Source of the DNA: Thermodesulfobacteriota bacterium
GTDB lineage: Bacteria > Desulfobacterota > Syntrophorhabdia > Syntrophorhabdales > JANXAF01
NCBI GenBank assembly: GCA_025062045.1
Contig: JANXAF010000012.1
Coordinates: 1 to 47,596 of the forward strand
DNA length: 47,596 bases
Reading direction: 5' to 3'
The position numbers and the translations under genes were made by a program. Below are positions 26,011-36,005 of the stretch, in pieces (positions within the stretch are counted from its first letter, which is position 1; every line of letters starts with the position of its first letter). Below the pieces are notes generated by a model that saw only the letters and a program-made list of their open reading frames with translations, did no database searches and had not been told where the DNA came from.

Positions 26011-27003
26011 TCACCAGTATTTGTCCTTGTACTTTCTGTAGAATTCAACTGTCTTTCTTATGCCCTCCTCCAAGGATGTTTTTGGCTCCCACTTAACCAC
26101 TTTTTTTATCCTTGATATGTCCGCGTAATAGTCTCCCGGCTCCACTTCCTTCCTTTCCTTAGTAAACTCTCTGAATTCCACTCGACCAGAGCCAACTATT
26201 TCTACTATCTTTTTTGCAAGCTCTATGAAGCTTACAGGTATCCCTGTACCAACGTTAAAAACCATTCCGTATGCTTCCTCAGTCAGAGCCGTAATCAGCA
26301 TACATTCCACCAGATCCTCGACGTACAGGAAGTCTCTGAGTATCTTTCCGTCCCCGAAGACAGGCACAACATCATCGTCCATTGCCTTTCTGATAAACCA
26401 ATTTAAAACACCGTACTCATCGTGCTGCATCTGGTGACGTGGCCCGTACGTGTTTGTGATTCTTAGACAGACCCCTTTGATTCCAAAAATCTCGTGATAC
26501 ACGAGAACCATTTTTTCGGCCGTTAGATTCGTTACTGCATATATACCCTTCGGGTTAGTTGGATGGTCCTCATCGACAGGGAGTCTTACCGATTTTCCGT
26601 ACTCACCCCGTGTTCCTGCAAAAATAACTTTGGCGTTCCTGTTGTTGTGGCGCAAAGCCTCAAGAAGAACAAGGGTTCCAAGACAATTTATCTCAAGATC
26701 CTGAATCGGATTTCTCATACTGTCTACGTGGTTTACCTGTCCTGCCAGATGAAAAACGTAGTCTTTTCCTTTCACCAGGTGGTTCATGGAAAGCTGATTC
26801 CTGACATCCGAGAAATTTACCTTGACTTTGTCCTCTATTTCATGAATATTAAAAAGATTTCCGCCCTGCCTTGGAAGCATGTTGTCTACTATCGTTACTT
26901 TCGCGCCATATTTTACAAGCTCTATCGCCAAATTACTGCCTATGAAGCCTAAACCGCCAGTTATTAAGACCTCCTTATCTTTATAAGCCTCGAATCTTTC
27001 CAT
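26011..27003 (-). CDS. NAD-dependent sugar epimerase/dehydratase (extended SDR) with YxxxN site
   Basis: This 330-residue extended SDR has the NAD motif LITGGLGFIGSNLA (13-26), HLAGQVNH, the NTYGPRH segment and FGDGKILRDFLYVEDLV, all typical of UDP-glucose 4-epimerase and GDP/dTDP-sugar dehydratase relatives. The catalytic triad is unusual: Thr131 in AGTRGEYG, Tyr155, and Asn159 where the YxxxK lysine is expected (YAVTNLTAEK). The codon is AAT, so the Asn is not a reading slip on my part. It may be a subfamily trait or a loss of redox activity. The start has GAAAGGG upstream and overlaps GT2 by 23 nt. It is probably the partner of the aminotransferase encoded next. Confidence 0.85.
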   Translation of the reverse strand: MERFEAYKDKEVLITGGLGFIGSNLAIELVKYGAKVTIVDNMLPRQGGNLFNIHEIEDKVKVNFSDVRNQLSMNHLVKGKDYVFHLAGQVNHVDSMRNPIQDLEINCLGTLVLLEALRHNNRNAKVIFAGTRGEYGKSVRLPVDEDHPTNPKGIYAVTNLTAEKMVLVYHEIFGIKGVCLRITNTYGPRHQMQHDEYGVLNWFIRKAMDDDVVPVFGDGKILRDFLYVEDLVECMLITALTEEAYGMVFNVGTGIPVSFIELAKKIVEIVGSGRVEFREFTKERKEVEPGDYYADISRIKKVVKWEPKTSLEEGIRKTVEFYRKYKDKYW

Positions 27004-27769
27004 AGTTAGCCCTTTCGCTCTGAGAGAGAACGTTTTGTATTTCCCAGAGCTTTCCCTGTTTCATGAAAACATAATAAGCTGTCGAGACAGCAATTATAAG
27101 ACCGGGGATCCCATCTAGGAATCCCATCTTTAAAAAGTAGTCCCTGATAAATCTGAAAAAAGGTCTCCCAATCATCTTTAGAAGGCTAAATTTTTTATTG
27201 GAATTAAAAAGGTCCCAGGCATAAGCTTCCGAGTACCTAATAATTGTGTGAATTTGATGGGACGTACTGGAATACGGAGTATGCATGTACTTATGCCTTA
27301 ACGTTCCTATTTTTCCATCCACTACGACCTTTGCGTGGATTCCTCCCTCCCACCTACCCTTCTCTCGCTTATATAACCTTATCTCTCTGTCAGGATACCA
27401 GCCACCGTGCTTTATCTCTCTGCCAAGATAGATATTCCTTCTGTGAATTATGTATCCGTCAAAACCGCCGTCTTTTCTTGATAGGGTTTCCCGTATCTCT
27501 TGTTTTAGCTCTTCTGTTAACCACTCATCCGCATCTATGAATAGCACCCACTCAAAAGAACATTGATCCTGTGCGAATTGATATTTTTTTCTTAAATCAT
27601 CTGTGTCCAGATGATAGAGCTTGTCCGCATATTTTGCAACTATTTCAGTCGTTCCATCCGTACTGTGGGAATCGACAACTACTAACTCGTCCTTGAGATC
27701 AGAAACACTAAGAAGTGCCCTCTCTATTGTCGGGGCGTTGTTGTAGGTGATCATAAAGACCGATAGCAT
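26981..27769 (-). CDS. GT2-family glycosyltransferase (WaaE/KdtX-like)
   Basis: This 262-residue GT-A glycosyltransferase has the family 2 motifs MLSVFMITYNN, VVVDSHSTDGTTE and the metal-binding FIDADEW, then a WaaE/KdtX-like middle (NIYLGREIKHGGWYPDREIRLY is present as a run of conserved residues around GGWYPD). The C-terminal part has hydrophobic and basic segments that may touch the membrane. WaaE adds a glucose to the LPS inner core in enterobacteria. It is the first gene of the minus-strand glycan operon, starting 14 nt after a good -10 box. Confidence 0.87.
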   Translation of the reverse strand: MLSVFMITYNNAPTIERALLSVSDLKDELVVVDSHSTDGTTEIVAKYADKLYHLDTDDLRKKYQFAQDQCSFEWVLFIDADEWLTEELKQEIRETLSRKDGGFDGYIIHRRNIYLGREIKHGGWYPDREIRLYKREKGRWEGGIHAKVVVDGKIGTLRHKYMHTPYSSTSHQIHTIIRYSEAYAWDLFNSNKKFSLLKMIGRPFFRFIRDYFLKMGFLDGIPGLIIAVSTAYYVFMKQGKLWEIQNVLSQSERANYGKIRGL

Positions 27770-27782
27770 AAAAAACCCCTTA

Positions 27783-27811
27783 AATCTACATCAAAAAAGC
27801 CTTGAAATCAA
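27783..27811 (-). promoter_or_regulatory. Promoter of the glycan operon
   Basis: On the minus strand TTGATT (27811-27806) and TAGATT (27788-27783) are 17 bp apart. Transcription would begin near 27776, just before the GT2 start at 27769, so the leader would be very short. It overlaps the opposing ugd promoter. Confidence 0.55.
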
Positions 27812-27829
27812 ACATCTAGCGGGTAAAAA
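27802..27829 (+). promoter_or_regulatory. Candidate promoter of ugd
   Basis: TTGAAA at 27802-27807 and TAAAAA at 27824-27829 are 16 bp apart. The -35 box shares two bases with the -35 box of the opposite promoter. The ugd Shine-Dalgarno AGGAGGTG (27849-27856) follows. Confidence 0.45.
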
Positions 27830-27860
27830 TTTATTTAAATTGCGATCCAGGAGGTGAGGG

Positions 27861-29181
27861 ATGAGGCTTTCTATTATAGGGGCAGGATACGTTGGACTAG
27901 TAACAGGTGCGTGTTTTGCCGAAACGGGGAATGACGTTGTTATAATGGACATAGATACGGAAAAGATAAAGATTTTAAAGGAAGGGCTTGTCCCTATATA
28001 CGAGCCACAACTAGAAGAGCTTATAAAGAATAATCTGGCTCAGGAAAGGCTTCGCTTCACAGAAGATATAAAAGAGGCAATCGATCACGGTCTTATAATA
28101 TTCATCGCTGTGAGTACTCCACAGGATAAAGATGGATCGGCAGATCTACGATTTGTGGAAGAAGTAGCTCATAATATAGGTAGATTCATGGAAAAATACA
28201 GAATAATAGTTGTGAAGTCTACAGTTCCTGTTGGTACTTGTTATAAGGTTAAAGCCATTATCGAGTCCGAGCTAAAAAAGAGGGATCTCGACATACCTTT
28301 CGATATAGCTTCTAATCCTGAATTTCTAAAGGAAGGTTCCGCCGTAGAAGATTGTATGAAACCGGAAAGGATAGTTATAGGTGTCGAAAACACAAGAGTT
28401 GAGGAGATTTTAAAAGAACTTTACTCTCCTTTTGTTAGAACTGGAGCGCCAATTATAACTATGGATATAAAGTCAAGCGAAATGACAAAATACGCCGCAA
28501 ACTGTATGCTGGCGACAAGGATCTCCTTTATGAACCAGATAGCCAACATCTGCGAAAGGCTCGGTTGTGATGTGATGATGGTGATGAGGGGGATCGGAAG
28601 TGACTCGAGAATAGGTCCAAAGTTTCTGTTTCCCGGGGTTGGTTTCGGTGGATCTTGCTTTCCAAAGGATGTGAGGGCACTTATTAGATCCTCATTGGAG
28701 GCTGGATATAGACCAACCATTCTGGAACAGGTAATAGAGGTAAATGAGATGCAAAGGAGAATCTTTGTGGAAAAGATAAAAAATTTTTACGGTGGAGATA
28801 TAAAGGGAAAAAAATTTGCGGTCTGGGGACTTTCCTTTAAGCCCAATACCGACGACATAAGAAATGCTCCTTCCCTTTTCATCGTTAAAGCCTTAACCCA
28901 GGATGGCGCGATTTGTTCGTGCTATGACCCAAAGGCTTTAAAAAACGCAAAAGAGTTTTTTAAGGACAATGGCAACGTGACTTTTGGAAACAACCAGTAC
29001 GAAGTCTTAGCCGGCGCGGACGCTCTGATTTTAGTTACCGAATGGCTCTCTTTCAGAGAACCTGATTTCGAGAGGATGAAGGCTCTTATGAAGGCTCCTG
29101 TGATATTCGATGGAAGAAACCAGTATAACCCTTTGACTATGAAGAAACTCGGTTTCCGCTACATCTCTATTGGGAGGCAGG

Positions 29182-29189
<8 letters not shown>
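27861..29189 (+). CDS. ugd: UDP-glucose 6-dehydrogenase
   Basis: Ugd oxidises UDP-glucose to UDP-glucuronate with two NAD+. The 442-residue protein has the NAD motif [50 protein letters not shown], and the catalytic Cys266 in [10 protein letters not shown], then the C-terminal UDP-binding domain ([17 protein letters not shown]). It is intact and of normal length. AGGAGGTG lies 5 nt before the ATG. The next gene, for UDP-glucuronate decarboxylase, overlaps its end, which gives a two-step path to UDP-xylose. Confidence 0.97.
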
Positions 29190-30426
<1,237 letters not shown>

Positions 30427-30428
30427 TC

Positions 30429-31067
30429 TCAAACGATCTCTAGGATTTCACTTATATCGTTTAGTATATAGGTCGGTTCTAGTTTCAAAAATTCGTCTCT
30501 TTCAGTTCTTCCTGTAAGAACTGCTGCTGTCTTCGTGCCCGCAAGCTTACCTCCAATTATGTCTGTTACGTGGTCACCCACAACCATCGCATCATACGCA
30601 TGAACGCAAAGGATTTGAAGAATTTTCAGTATGTGCTCCGGGTGGGGTTTAACCCTCCGCACATGCTCCCTCGTTATGACTGCACTTACGTAATCTTCGA
30701 AATCAGGAAAGACCTGAGTTACGGCACCCATGCACGTGCGAGTTATTATACCGATTCTTATGGATTTCCCGTTAAGATAATTGAGGACACGGCGGGTGTA
30801 AGGAAAAAGTGCCTTTTTCTTCGCGGCCTCAATTTCCAGCTCGTTAAGCTTCAAAAAGGCTTGGTCTTTGAACTCTTGACCCCTTTCTTCGAGCACTCCT
30901 TCAAGTTCATATATCATTTCAAGGACTGGCATATCGTTAAAAGAGTTCAGAGCCTCTGGCGGTAAGTATTGATATGCTATTTTTAGTACTTCCCGCCTCA
31001 GATGTGAAAAATCGAGGTTAAGAGGCGCAAGAGTACCGTCAAAATCGAAGATTATTGCTTTTACCAC
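30429..31067 (-). CDS. HAD-family phosphatase (serine operon)
   Basis: This 212-residue HAD hydrolase has motif I DFDGT (Asp8 nucleophile, Asp10), motif II Thr in GIITRT, the motif III lysine in RRVKPHPEH and motif IV GDHVTD. An all-helical cap lies between about residues 15 and 90. By sequence it looks like a phosphoglycolate-phosphatase-type protein. It is the third gene of an operon with an aminotransferase and SerA, so phosphoserine phosphatase activity is a reasonable inference. The start is GTG (31067), 8 nt after serA; no better ATG is present. Confidence 0.83.
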   Translation of the reverse strand: MVKAIIFDFDGTLAPLNLDFSHLRREVLKIAYQYLPPEALNSFNDMPVLEMIYELEGVLEERGQEFKDQAFLKLNELEIEAAKKKALFPYTRRVLNYLNGKSIRIGIITRTCMGAVTQVFPDFEDYVSAVITREHVRRVKPHPEHILKILQILCVHAYDAMVVGDHVTDIIGGKLAGTKTAAVLTGRTERDEFLKLEPTYILNDISEILEIV

Positions 31068-31075
31068 AAATTGTG

Positions 31076-32677
31076 CTACCTTAGCTTCCGGACGGGAAAT
31101 TCGATCTTTTTAACTTTCAAAATGTTGGGTAGGGCTTCTATCTCTTTTATGATCGTATCATCGATTTCTTCATCCAAACCCAAAAGGGATATGGCAACCC
31201 CTCCTTTCGATTCCCTACCAAAATGCATCGATCCGATGTTTATTCCTTTTTTGTGAAATACGCTGCTAATACTTGCTATCACACCTGGTCTATCGTAGTT
31301 ATAAACGAAAAGGAAAGTTCCTCCCTTTATATCCGCCTCCACATAAATGTTATTCACCTTTATAAGCCTTGGTTCTTTTTTCCCCAAAAGCGTTCCTTCA
31401 ACACTGTTTGAACGTCCGTTCTCTTTCACTGTTATAACGACTAAGGAGACGTAATCGTGATGTTCCCCTATTTTCGATTCTATTACTTTGATGTTTCTAC
31501 TTTTCGCCACTAAAGGCGCGTTAACGTAGTTCACTCCTTCTATCTGAGGTGAAAGTATATTTTTTAGGATGCCCTGAGTTAAAACCCTGGTCTCCAGCCT
31601 TGAAACTTCTCCAATGTAGTCGATAGATATCTCCTTTATCGGAAACTCTGTTATAGATCCTAAAAGACAGGCAAGATTCTCTGAAAGGGCAAGATAAGGA
31701 GCGATCTCTTTTGCCGTCTCCATGCTTACGGATGGGGCATTCACACTGTTCTTTATGACTCCATATTTGAAATACTCAACTATCTGATTCGCTATGTCTA
31801 TTGCAACCTTGTCCTGGGCTTCCACTGTCGATGCTCCAAGATGAGGAGTACAAACGGTCTTCTCCGAAAGGACGAGCGGGTCAGAAGGAGGCGGGGGCTC
31901 TACCTCGAATACATCCAGTGCTGCGTAAGACACTTTTCCGCTGTTTAAGGCATCAAGAAGGTCCTTTTCGTTAACGATCGAACCCCTTGCGACATTAACA
32001 AGTATTACCCCATCTTTCATCTTTTCGATGGCCTCTTTATTGATCATATTTTTCGTTTCCTTGGAAAGGGGAACGTGGATCGTTATTATGTCACTCTCTC
32101 TAAGGAGTGTTTCGAAGTCCACGAGTTCGACTTTCTTTGCCTCAGCATATTCTCTTGAAACGTATGGATCGTAAGCTATCACTCTCATGCCAAGTCCTAA
32201 CGCCTTTTCAGCGACAAGGGAACCTATGTTTCCAATCCCTATAATACCTAGTGTCTTACCGTATATCTCTATACCCATAAGTTTCTTCTTTTCCCATTTT
32301 CCTTCTTTCATTGTTCTATCGGCCTGCGCTATCTTTCTTGCGGCGGCGAATATAAGCCCGATTGTATGTTCGGCTGCGGCTAAAGCATTTCCTTGTGGTG
32401 TGTTCATGACTATTATTCCTTTTTCTGTAGCTGCCGCCACATCGACGTTGTCAACGCCGATACCCGCCCTTCCTATTATTTTTAATTTATCCGCCTTTTC
32501 TATAACATCTTTTGTCACTTTCGTTGCGCTTCTCACAATGAGAGCATCGTAATTTCCGATTATGGCTCTTAGCTCTTCGCCTTTAAGTCCAGTCTTTATG
32601 TCAAACTCGAAATTATTCTCTTTTAGTATCTCCAATGCCTTTTCAGAAAGATCGTCGGCGATTAAAACCTTCACCAT
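31076..32677 (-). CDS. serA: D-3-phosphoglycerate dehydrogenase
   Basis: SerA oxidises 3-phosphoglycerate with NAD+, the first step of serine synthesis. The 533-residue protein is the long form: substrate and nucleotide domains with GIIGIGNIG (143-152), catalytic Arg231 in NVARGS, Glu260 in DVFEVEP and His279 in CTPHLGAS; an intervening ASB domain (about 320-450); and a C-terminal ACT domain from about 460 (GTFLFVYNYDRPGVIASISSVF, INIGSMHFGRE) that usually mediates serine feedback. The Shine-Dalgarno AGGAGG is close to the ATG. It is flanked in one operon by an aminotransferase and a phosphatase. Confidence 0.97.
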   Translation of the reverse strand: MVKVLIADDLSEKALEILKENNFEFDIKTGLKGEELRAIIGNYDALIVRSATKVTKDVIEKADKLKIIGRAGIGVDNVDVAAATEKGIIVMNTPQGNALAAAEHTIGLIFAAARKIAQADRTMKEGKWEKKKLMGIEIYGKTLGIIGIGNIGSLVAEKALGLGMRVIAYDPYVSREYAEAKKVELVDFETLLRESDIITIHVPLSKETKNMINKEAIEKMKDGVILVNVARGSIVNEKDLLDALNSGKVSYAALDVFEVEPPPPSDPLVLSEKTVCTPHLGASTVEAQDKVAIDIANQIVEYFKYGVIKNSVNAPSVSMETAKEIAPYLALSENLACLLGSITEFPIKEISIDYIGEVSRLETRVLTQGILKNILSPQIEGVNYVNAPLVAKSRNIKVIESKIGEHHDYVSLVVITVKENGRSNSVEGTLLGKKEPRLIKVNNIYVEADIKGGTFLFVYNYDRPGVIASISSVFHKKGINIGSMHFGRESKGGVAISLLGLDEEIDDTIIKEIEALPNILKVKKIEFPVRKLR

Positions 32678-32686
32678 ATAGACCTC

Positions 32687-33826
32687 CTAAAGTTCCTTTA
32701 GAACCTCCAGTGCGGCAGATACACCCTTACCAAGTTCGAACTTGTACCCTAAATCTCTGAGAGTGAATTCCAAAGCGGAGATGGCTGTTATCACATCGTA
32801 CTTGTCAGCGTATCCGAGGGTGGCTATCCGGAAAACTTTTCCTTTCAGTTGATCTTGACCTCCCGCACCTGTTACCCCGTACTTTTTCCACATCGTTTTA
32901 TAAATCTCCTGACCGTCGATCCCGTCCGGAGCGCAGATCGCGGTAACTGCGGGACTTGGAGTTTTCGCAAAAATCTTTAGGCCGAGGGCCTTGGCCCCTT
33001 CCCTTGTTGCTCTTGCTAGGATATCGATTCTTCGGTAGATGTTTTCCAAGCCTTCGGTCCTTATCATTCTTAAAGATTCCCTAAGACCCATGATGAGAGA
33101 AATTGCGGGAGTAAAATTCGTCTGATTCTTTTTTAGATTTTCTAGTTCTTTCTGCCAATTAAAGTAAAACTTTGGAAGTTTCGACTTTTTATTAAATTCC
33201 CAAGCCTTGTCACTTACGCCACAAAAAGAGAGCCCTGGTGGTAACATCAACGCCTTCTGAGATCCCGCAACTAGTACGTCAATGTTCCATGCATCCTGAG
33301 GAAGTTCAAAGACTCCAACACCAGTTATCCCGTCTACAACCATAAGGGTATCCGGATAGTTCTTTACAATGTCAGCAATCTCTTTTATGGGGAATTTGAC
33401 CCCGGTTGAAGTCTCTGTTGCCTGGGTGTATATAGCTTTTGCATCAGGATGCTTCTTCAATGTACGTTCAACTTCCTCAGGGTCCAGATCTTCTCCCCAT
33501 GGAACATCGATATTTATGGTCTCAACCCCGTAAGCCTTACAAATATTAGCCCATCTTTCTCCAAACTTTCCTCCCCTTATACAGATCGCTTTGTCTCCAG
33601 GTGAAAGAACGTTCGTTACCGCACTTTCCATTGCGCCAGTACCGGAAGACGCAAATATGAGAACCTCATTCTTTGTACCGAAAAGATATTTAAGATTTTC
33701 CCTGACTTCTTCGAGAACCGCCTCAAAAAGAGGATTTCTATGGTGAAGGATTGGCTCCGCCATTTTAAGTAAGACTTCTGGCGGTATTGTGGTTGGCCCG
33801 GGGGCTAAAAGATATCTTTTCAACAT
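32687..33826 (-). CDS. Class V aminotransferase (SerC-substituting candidate)
   Basis: This 379-residue PLP enzyme is of the alanine-glyoxylate/serine-pyruvate aminotransferase group. It starts YLLAPGPTTIPPEVL, has HHRNPLFEAVL and SSGTGAMESAV for PLP binding, DGITGVGVFE, and the PLP lysine Lys191 in GSQKALMLPPG. It is not a classical SerC, yet it is the first gene of an operon with serA and a phosphatase, so phosphohydroxypyruvate is the likely substrate; close relatives in anaerobes have been proposed for that role. AGGAGG precedes the ATG. Confidence 0.87.
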   Translation of the reverse strand: MLKRYLLAPGPTTIPPEVLLKMAEPILHHRNPLFEAVLEEVRENLKYLFGTKNEVLIFASSGTGAMESAVTNVLSPGDKAICIRGGKFGERWANICKAYGVETINIDVPWGEDLDPEEVERTLKKHPDAKAIYTQATETSTGVKFPIKEIADIVKNYPDTLMVVDGITGVGVFELPQDAWNIDVLVAGSQKALMLPPGLSFCGVSDKAWEFNKKSKLPKFYFNWQKELENLKKNQTNFTPAISLIMGLRESLRMIRTEGLENIYRRIDILARATREGAKALGLKIFAKTPSPAVTAICAPDGIDGQEIYKTMWKKYGVTGAGGQDQLKGKVFRIATLGYADKYDVITAISALEFTLRDLGYKFELGKGVSAALEVLKEL

Positions 33827-33908
33827 TTTGAATTCCTCCTAAACTTTTTATCGCGTCCCTGTTTTTACCAAAAATTGCAAAAAAAAACAACAGAAAGAGC
33901 TTGGAATC

Positions 33909-34535
33909 TCAGTAGGCGAATAACACTTCCAGATTGACCCTCTCTTTAGGATTTATCTCCCTTTCTGCCTGAACCTCAATACGATAAAGATAAGGAAAGT
34001 GTTGCGGTGATATAATACCTGCTTGAGTATCGGTAACTCCGCCCCCTTCAAGACTTACAGGCTGGGTTGACGTATTCCCTGCAACAGTCTCTACGATCTT
34101 CACATAGACTCCGAAAGGGATGTCACCTTCGCTTTTCAGAGTAAATTTTATGTCCGGAGAAACTTTAGGATCGGACGAACTACTGCATAAGTTTGCCCAC
34201 TGGTTAGTGTTTTTTAAAAGTTTGTCCCTTATACATTCGTTACTCGTAATAAACGTGAAACGTGTCATTTCCGAAGATCTGTACTTATTTGCAATTTTTG
34301 CTATTACGTCTCCAGACTGGGATGCAACTTGAATAGAATCGGGAAGAATCTCCGTGCATAAAAACTCTATGGCCCCGAGAGCAGCTTCCTTTTCAACCCG
34401 GTACTTTTTTTCGAGAATCGAAATCTCCGTACCCCTTTCAAGAAGATATAAAACTACACCGACAAGGATCGATCCGATCACGATTAGAGCAAGAATCGAA
34501 ATAAGTGCGACCCCTTCTACTCTATCTACCATCAT
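33909..34535 (-). CDS. pilX: PilX-like type IV pilus assembly protein
   Basis: This 208-residue protein starts MMVDRVEGVALISILAL and has one N-terminal membrane helix (about 9-30) followed by an extracytoplasmic domain, the plan of PilX minor pilins. It lacks the usual GF-x3-E prepilin motif; the helix is preceded by VEG, so processing may differ. The start overlaps the pilW stop (ATGA) and is preferred over the longer frame, which would add a cysteine-bearing segment inside pilW. It is the last gene of the minor pilin set. Confidence 0.75.
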   Translation of the reverse strand: MMVDRVEGVALISILALIVIGSILVGVVLYLLERGTEISILEKKYRVEKEAALGAIEFLCTEILPDSIQVASQSGDVIAKIANKYRSSEMTRFTFITSNECIRDKLLKNTNQWANLCSSSSDPKVSPDIKFTLKSEGDIPFGVYVKIVETVAGNTSTQPVSLEGGGVTDTQAGIISPQHFPYLYRIEVQAEREINPKERVNLEVLFAY

Positions 34536-35620
34536 TGTAGATTCTTCGGTTGTACAGCCACCGAGTAAATCTTCCATCGGTAATTTCTGTAAGTTTGACC
34601 CAGAACCTGTGGCAAATTAAGCTCCCGACCTTTTCCAAATTCTCCGACATAGATTCTATCTTGATTGAAACTGTAGTCCGCATCTTTTTTTCCAATGTGG
34701 GTGAGGATGTAGAGGCGAACCTCCTTTATTCTCTTTCTTAAAGTCTCGGCATCATAAGTTGAGACATCGTCAATGTAGGAGTCGAGAAGTCCATCCCCAT
34801 TTAGGTCAACACCGAAAATTACCTGAAAATCAGCCACACAGTCCATAATAGGCAAGTAGGTAAATCTGCCGTCGCTGTGATTCAATGTCGCTTTATAGAG
34901 GATACCCGTATTAGGAGCACATCGAGATGGCATTCCCGAAGAAGGAACTCTTATAAAATAGTCTGTCCTGTTAAAAGGCATTCTCAAATTCGTGTCCGGA
35001 TCAACCCCGTATATGATGTACCTCTCGTTTTCCGTCTTAGGTGAAAAATTAGGACCAAGACCTTCTACCTTAAATAAAGTAAAAAACGAACCATTTGGGT
35101 CCATAACGAGTTCATCTATACGTTCCTTCCCTCTTCCTGGTTTTATAACAATCACCCTCTCGTTATTTTTTAATCTCAGTTTGGCATCGTCCCACATCTT
35201 CGGAGGCTCTCCGAACTTCACGTAGGTCCACTTCGTGCAGGTTTCATTCGTTCCGGCAAGAACAGATTTTATCACTAGTCTATCCGATCCGTTCATGCCC
35301 TTGTTATTATCCGAAATGATTGGTCGCGGAATTCCGGACGGCGCATCATTGAGGTGTGAAATCTCTAAATCACGGGCTTCTTCATACCGTATATTCCCCA
35401 TAAATTTCCTGCAGAGGCCATATCCTGCGTGTTCGACATCGTAACGGATATAATTTAGGGCAACCGTTAATTCTATCTGCGTCATTGAGCTTGCTGTTTC
35501 TCTTCTCGCTCCTTTAATCGTCGCCATAAATGTCTCTGAACCCATCATTATCACTATACAAAGGATAGCCATAACGACGAGAATTTCTATAAGGCTAAAA
35601 CCTCTGGATGTCCCTTTCAT
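34532..35620 (-). CDS. pilW: PilW-like minor pilin
   Basis: This 362-residue protein has a class III prepilin leader, cleaved at G-FSLIEILVV near residue 7, and the long hydrophobic N-terminal helix with Glu5 of the mature chain. Its length fits PilW, the largest of the minor pilins that prime pilus assembly. The middle contains an Asp-rich loop (GVDLNGDGLLDSYIDD) that looks like a calcium-binding EF-type loop. It lies 1 nt after pilV. Confidence 0.83.
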   Translation of the reverse strand: MKGTSRGFSLIEILVVMAILCIVIMMGSETFMATIKGARRETASSMTQIELTVALNYIRYDVEHAGYGLCRKFMGNIRYEEARDLEISHLNDAPSGIPRPIISDNNKGMNGSDRLVIKSVLAGTNETCTKWTYVKFGEPPKMWDDAKLRLKNNERVIVIKPGRGKERIDELVMDPNGSFFTLFKVEGLGPNFSPKTENERYIIYGVDPDTNLRMPFNRTDYFIRVPSSGMPSRCAPNTGILYKATLNHSDGRFTYLPIMDCVADFQVIFGVDLNGDGLLDSYIDDVSTYDAETLRKRIKEVRLYILTHIGKKDADYSFNQDRIYVGEFGKGRELNLPQVLGQTYRNYRWKIYSVAVQPKNLQ

Positions 35621-35621
35621 G

Positions 35622-36005
35622 TCACTGAGGCCTTGAAAGAATTGAAACAGAAGAATGCGTATATTCCTTTCCCCCTATGTTCCAGCTTACATCGATTCTT
35701 ATGGAGCTGCTAAAGTTCGATATCTTTTCCGAGGTCCATCTCACAAAAAAGTCTTTAGAAAAGTTTCTAAGCTGCCTTGTTACTACCTCACTTCCATTTG
35801 CAGACGGTATCCCTGAATTTCTAAATTGGTTCAACTTTTCCTCCACTATCCTTACAGCCTCATCCCTTGCTAGATTTATAAGACTCATTCTCATGTAAAG
35901 TATGAGGCCCTCAAATATGGCAAGCATGCCGATGGTGAGAATCACAAATGCAACAAGGACCTCTAAAAGTGTAAATCCATTACTCTTTCTCTTCGCAGTT
36001 ATCAC
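35622..36005 (-). CDS. pilV: PilV-like minor pilin
   Basis: This 127-residue prepilin-like protein has the leader MITAKRKSNG and cleavage before FTLLEVLVAF, followed by the usual hydrophobic helix. The FTLLEVLVAFVIL form is typical of PilV. The start is GTG (36005), inside the end of fimT (26-nt overlap). It belongs to the fimT-pilV-pilW-pilX series. Confidence 0.83.
   Translation of the reverse strand: MITAKRKSNGFTLLEVLVAFVILTIGMLAIFEGLILYMRMSLINLARDEAVRIVEEKLNQFRNSGIPSANGSEVVTRQLRNFSKDFFVRWTSEKISNFSSSIRIDVSWNIGGKEYTHSSVSILSRPQ

Noticed and set aside
26563-26952. 129-codon plus-strand frame opposite the SDR epimerase
   Set aside because: Complementary to a conserved enzyme; no independent evidence for coding.
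27770-27860. Riboswitch or structured leader before ugd
   Set aside because: The leader is short and A/T-rich without a conserved aptamer-like core; overlapping promoters explain the region.
30570-30965. 131-codon plus-strand frame opposite the HAD phosphatase
   Set aside because: All HAD motifs are on the minus strand; this frame has no motif or ribosome-binding site.
33879-33908. A-run (T-run on the minus strand) after pilX as an intrinsic terminator
   Set aside because: No stable GC-rich stem precedes the T-tract, so it is only a homopolymer run.
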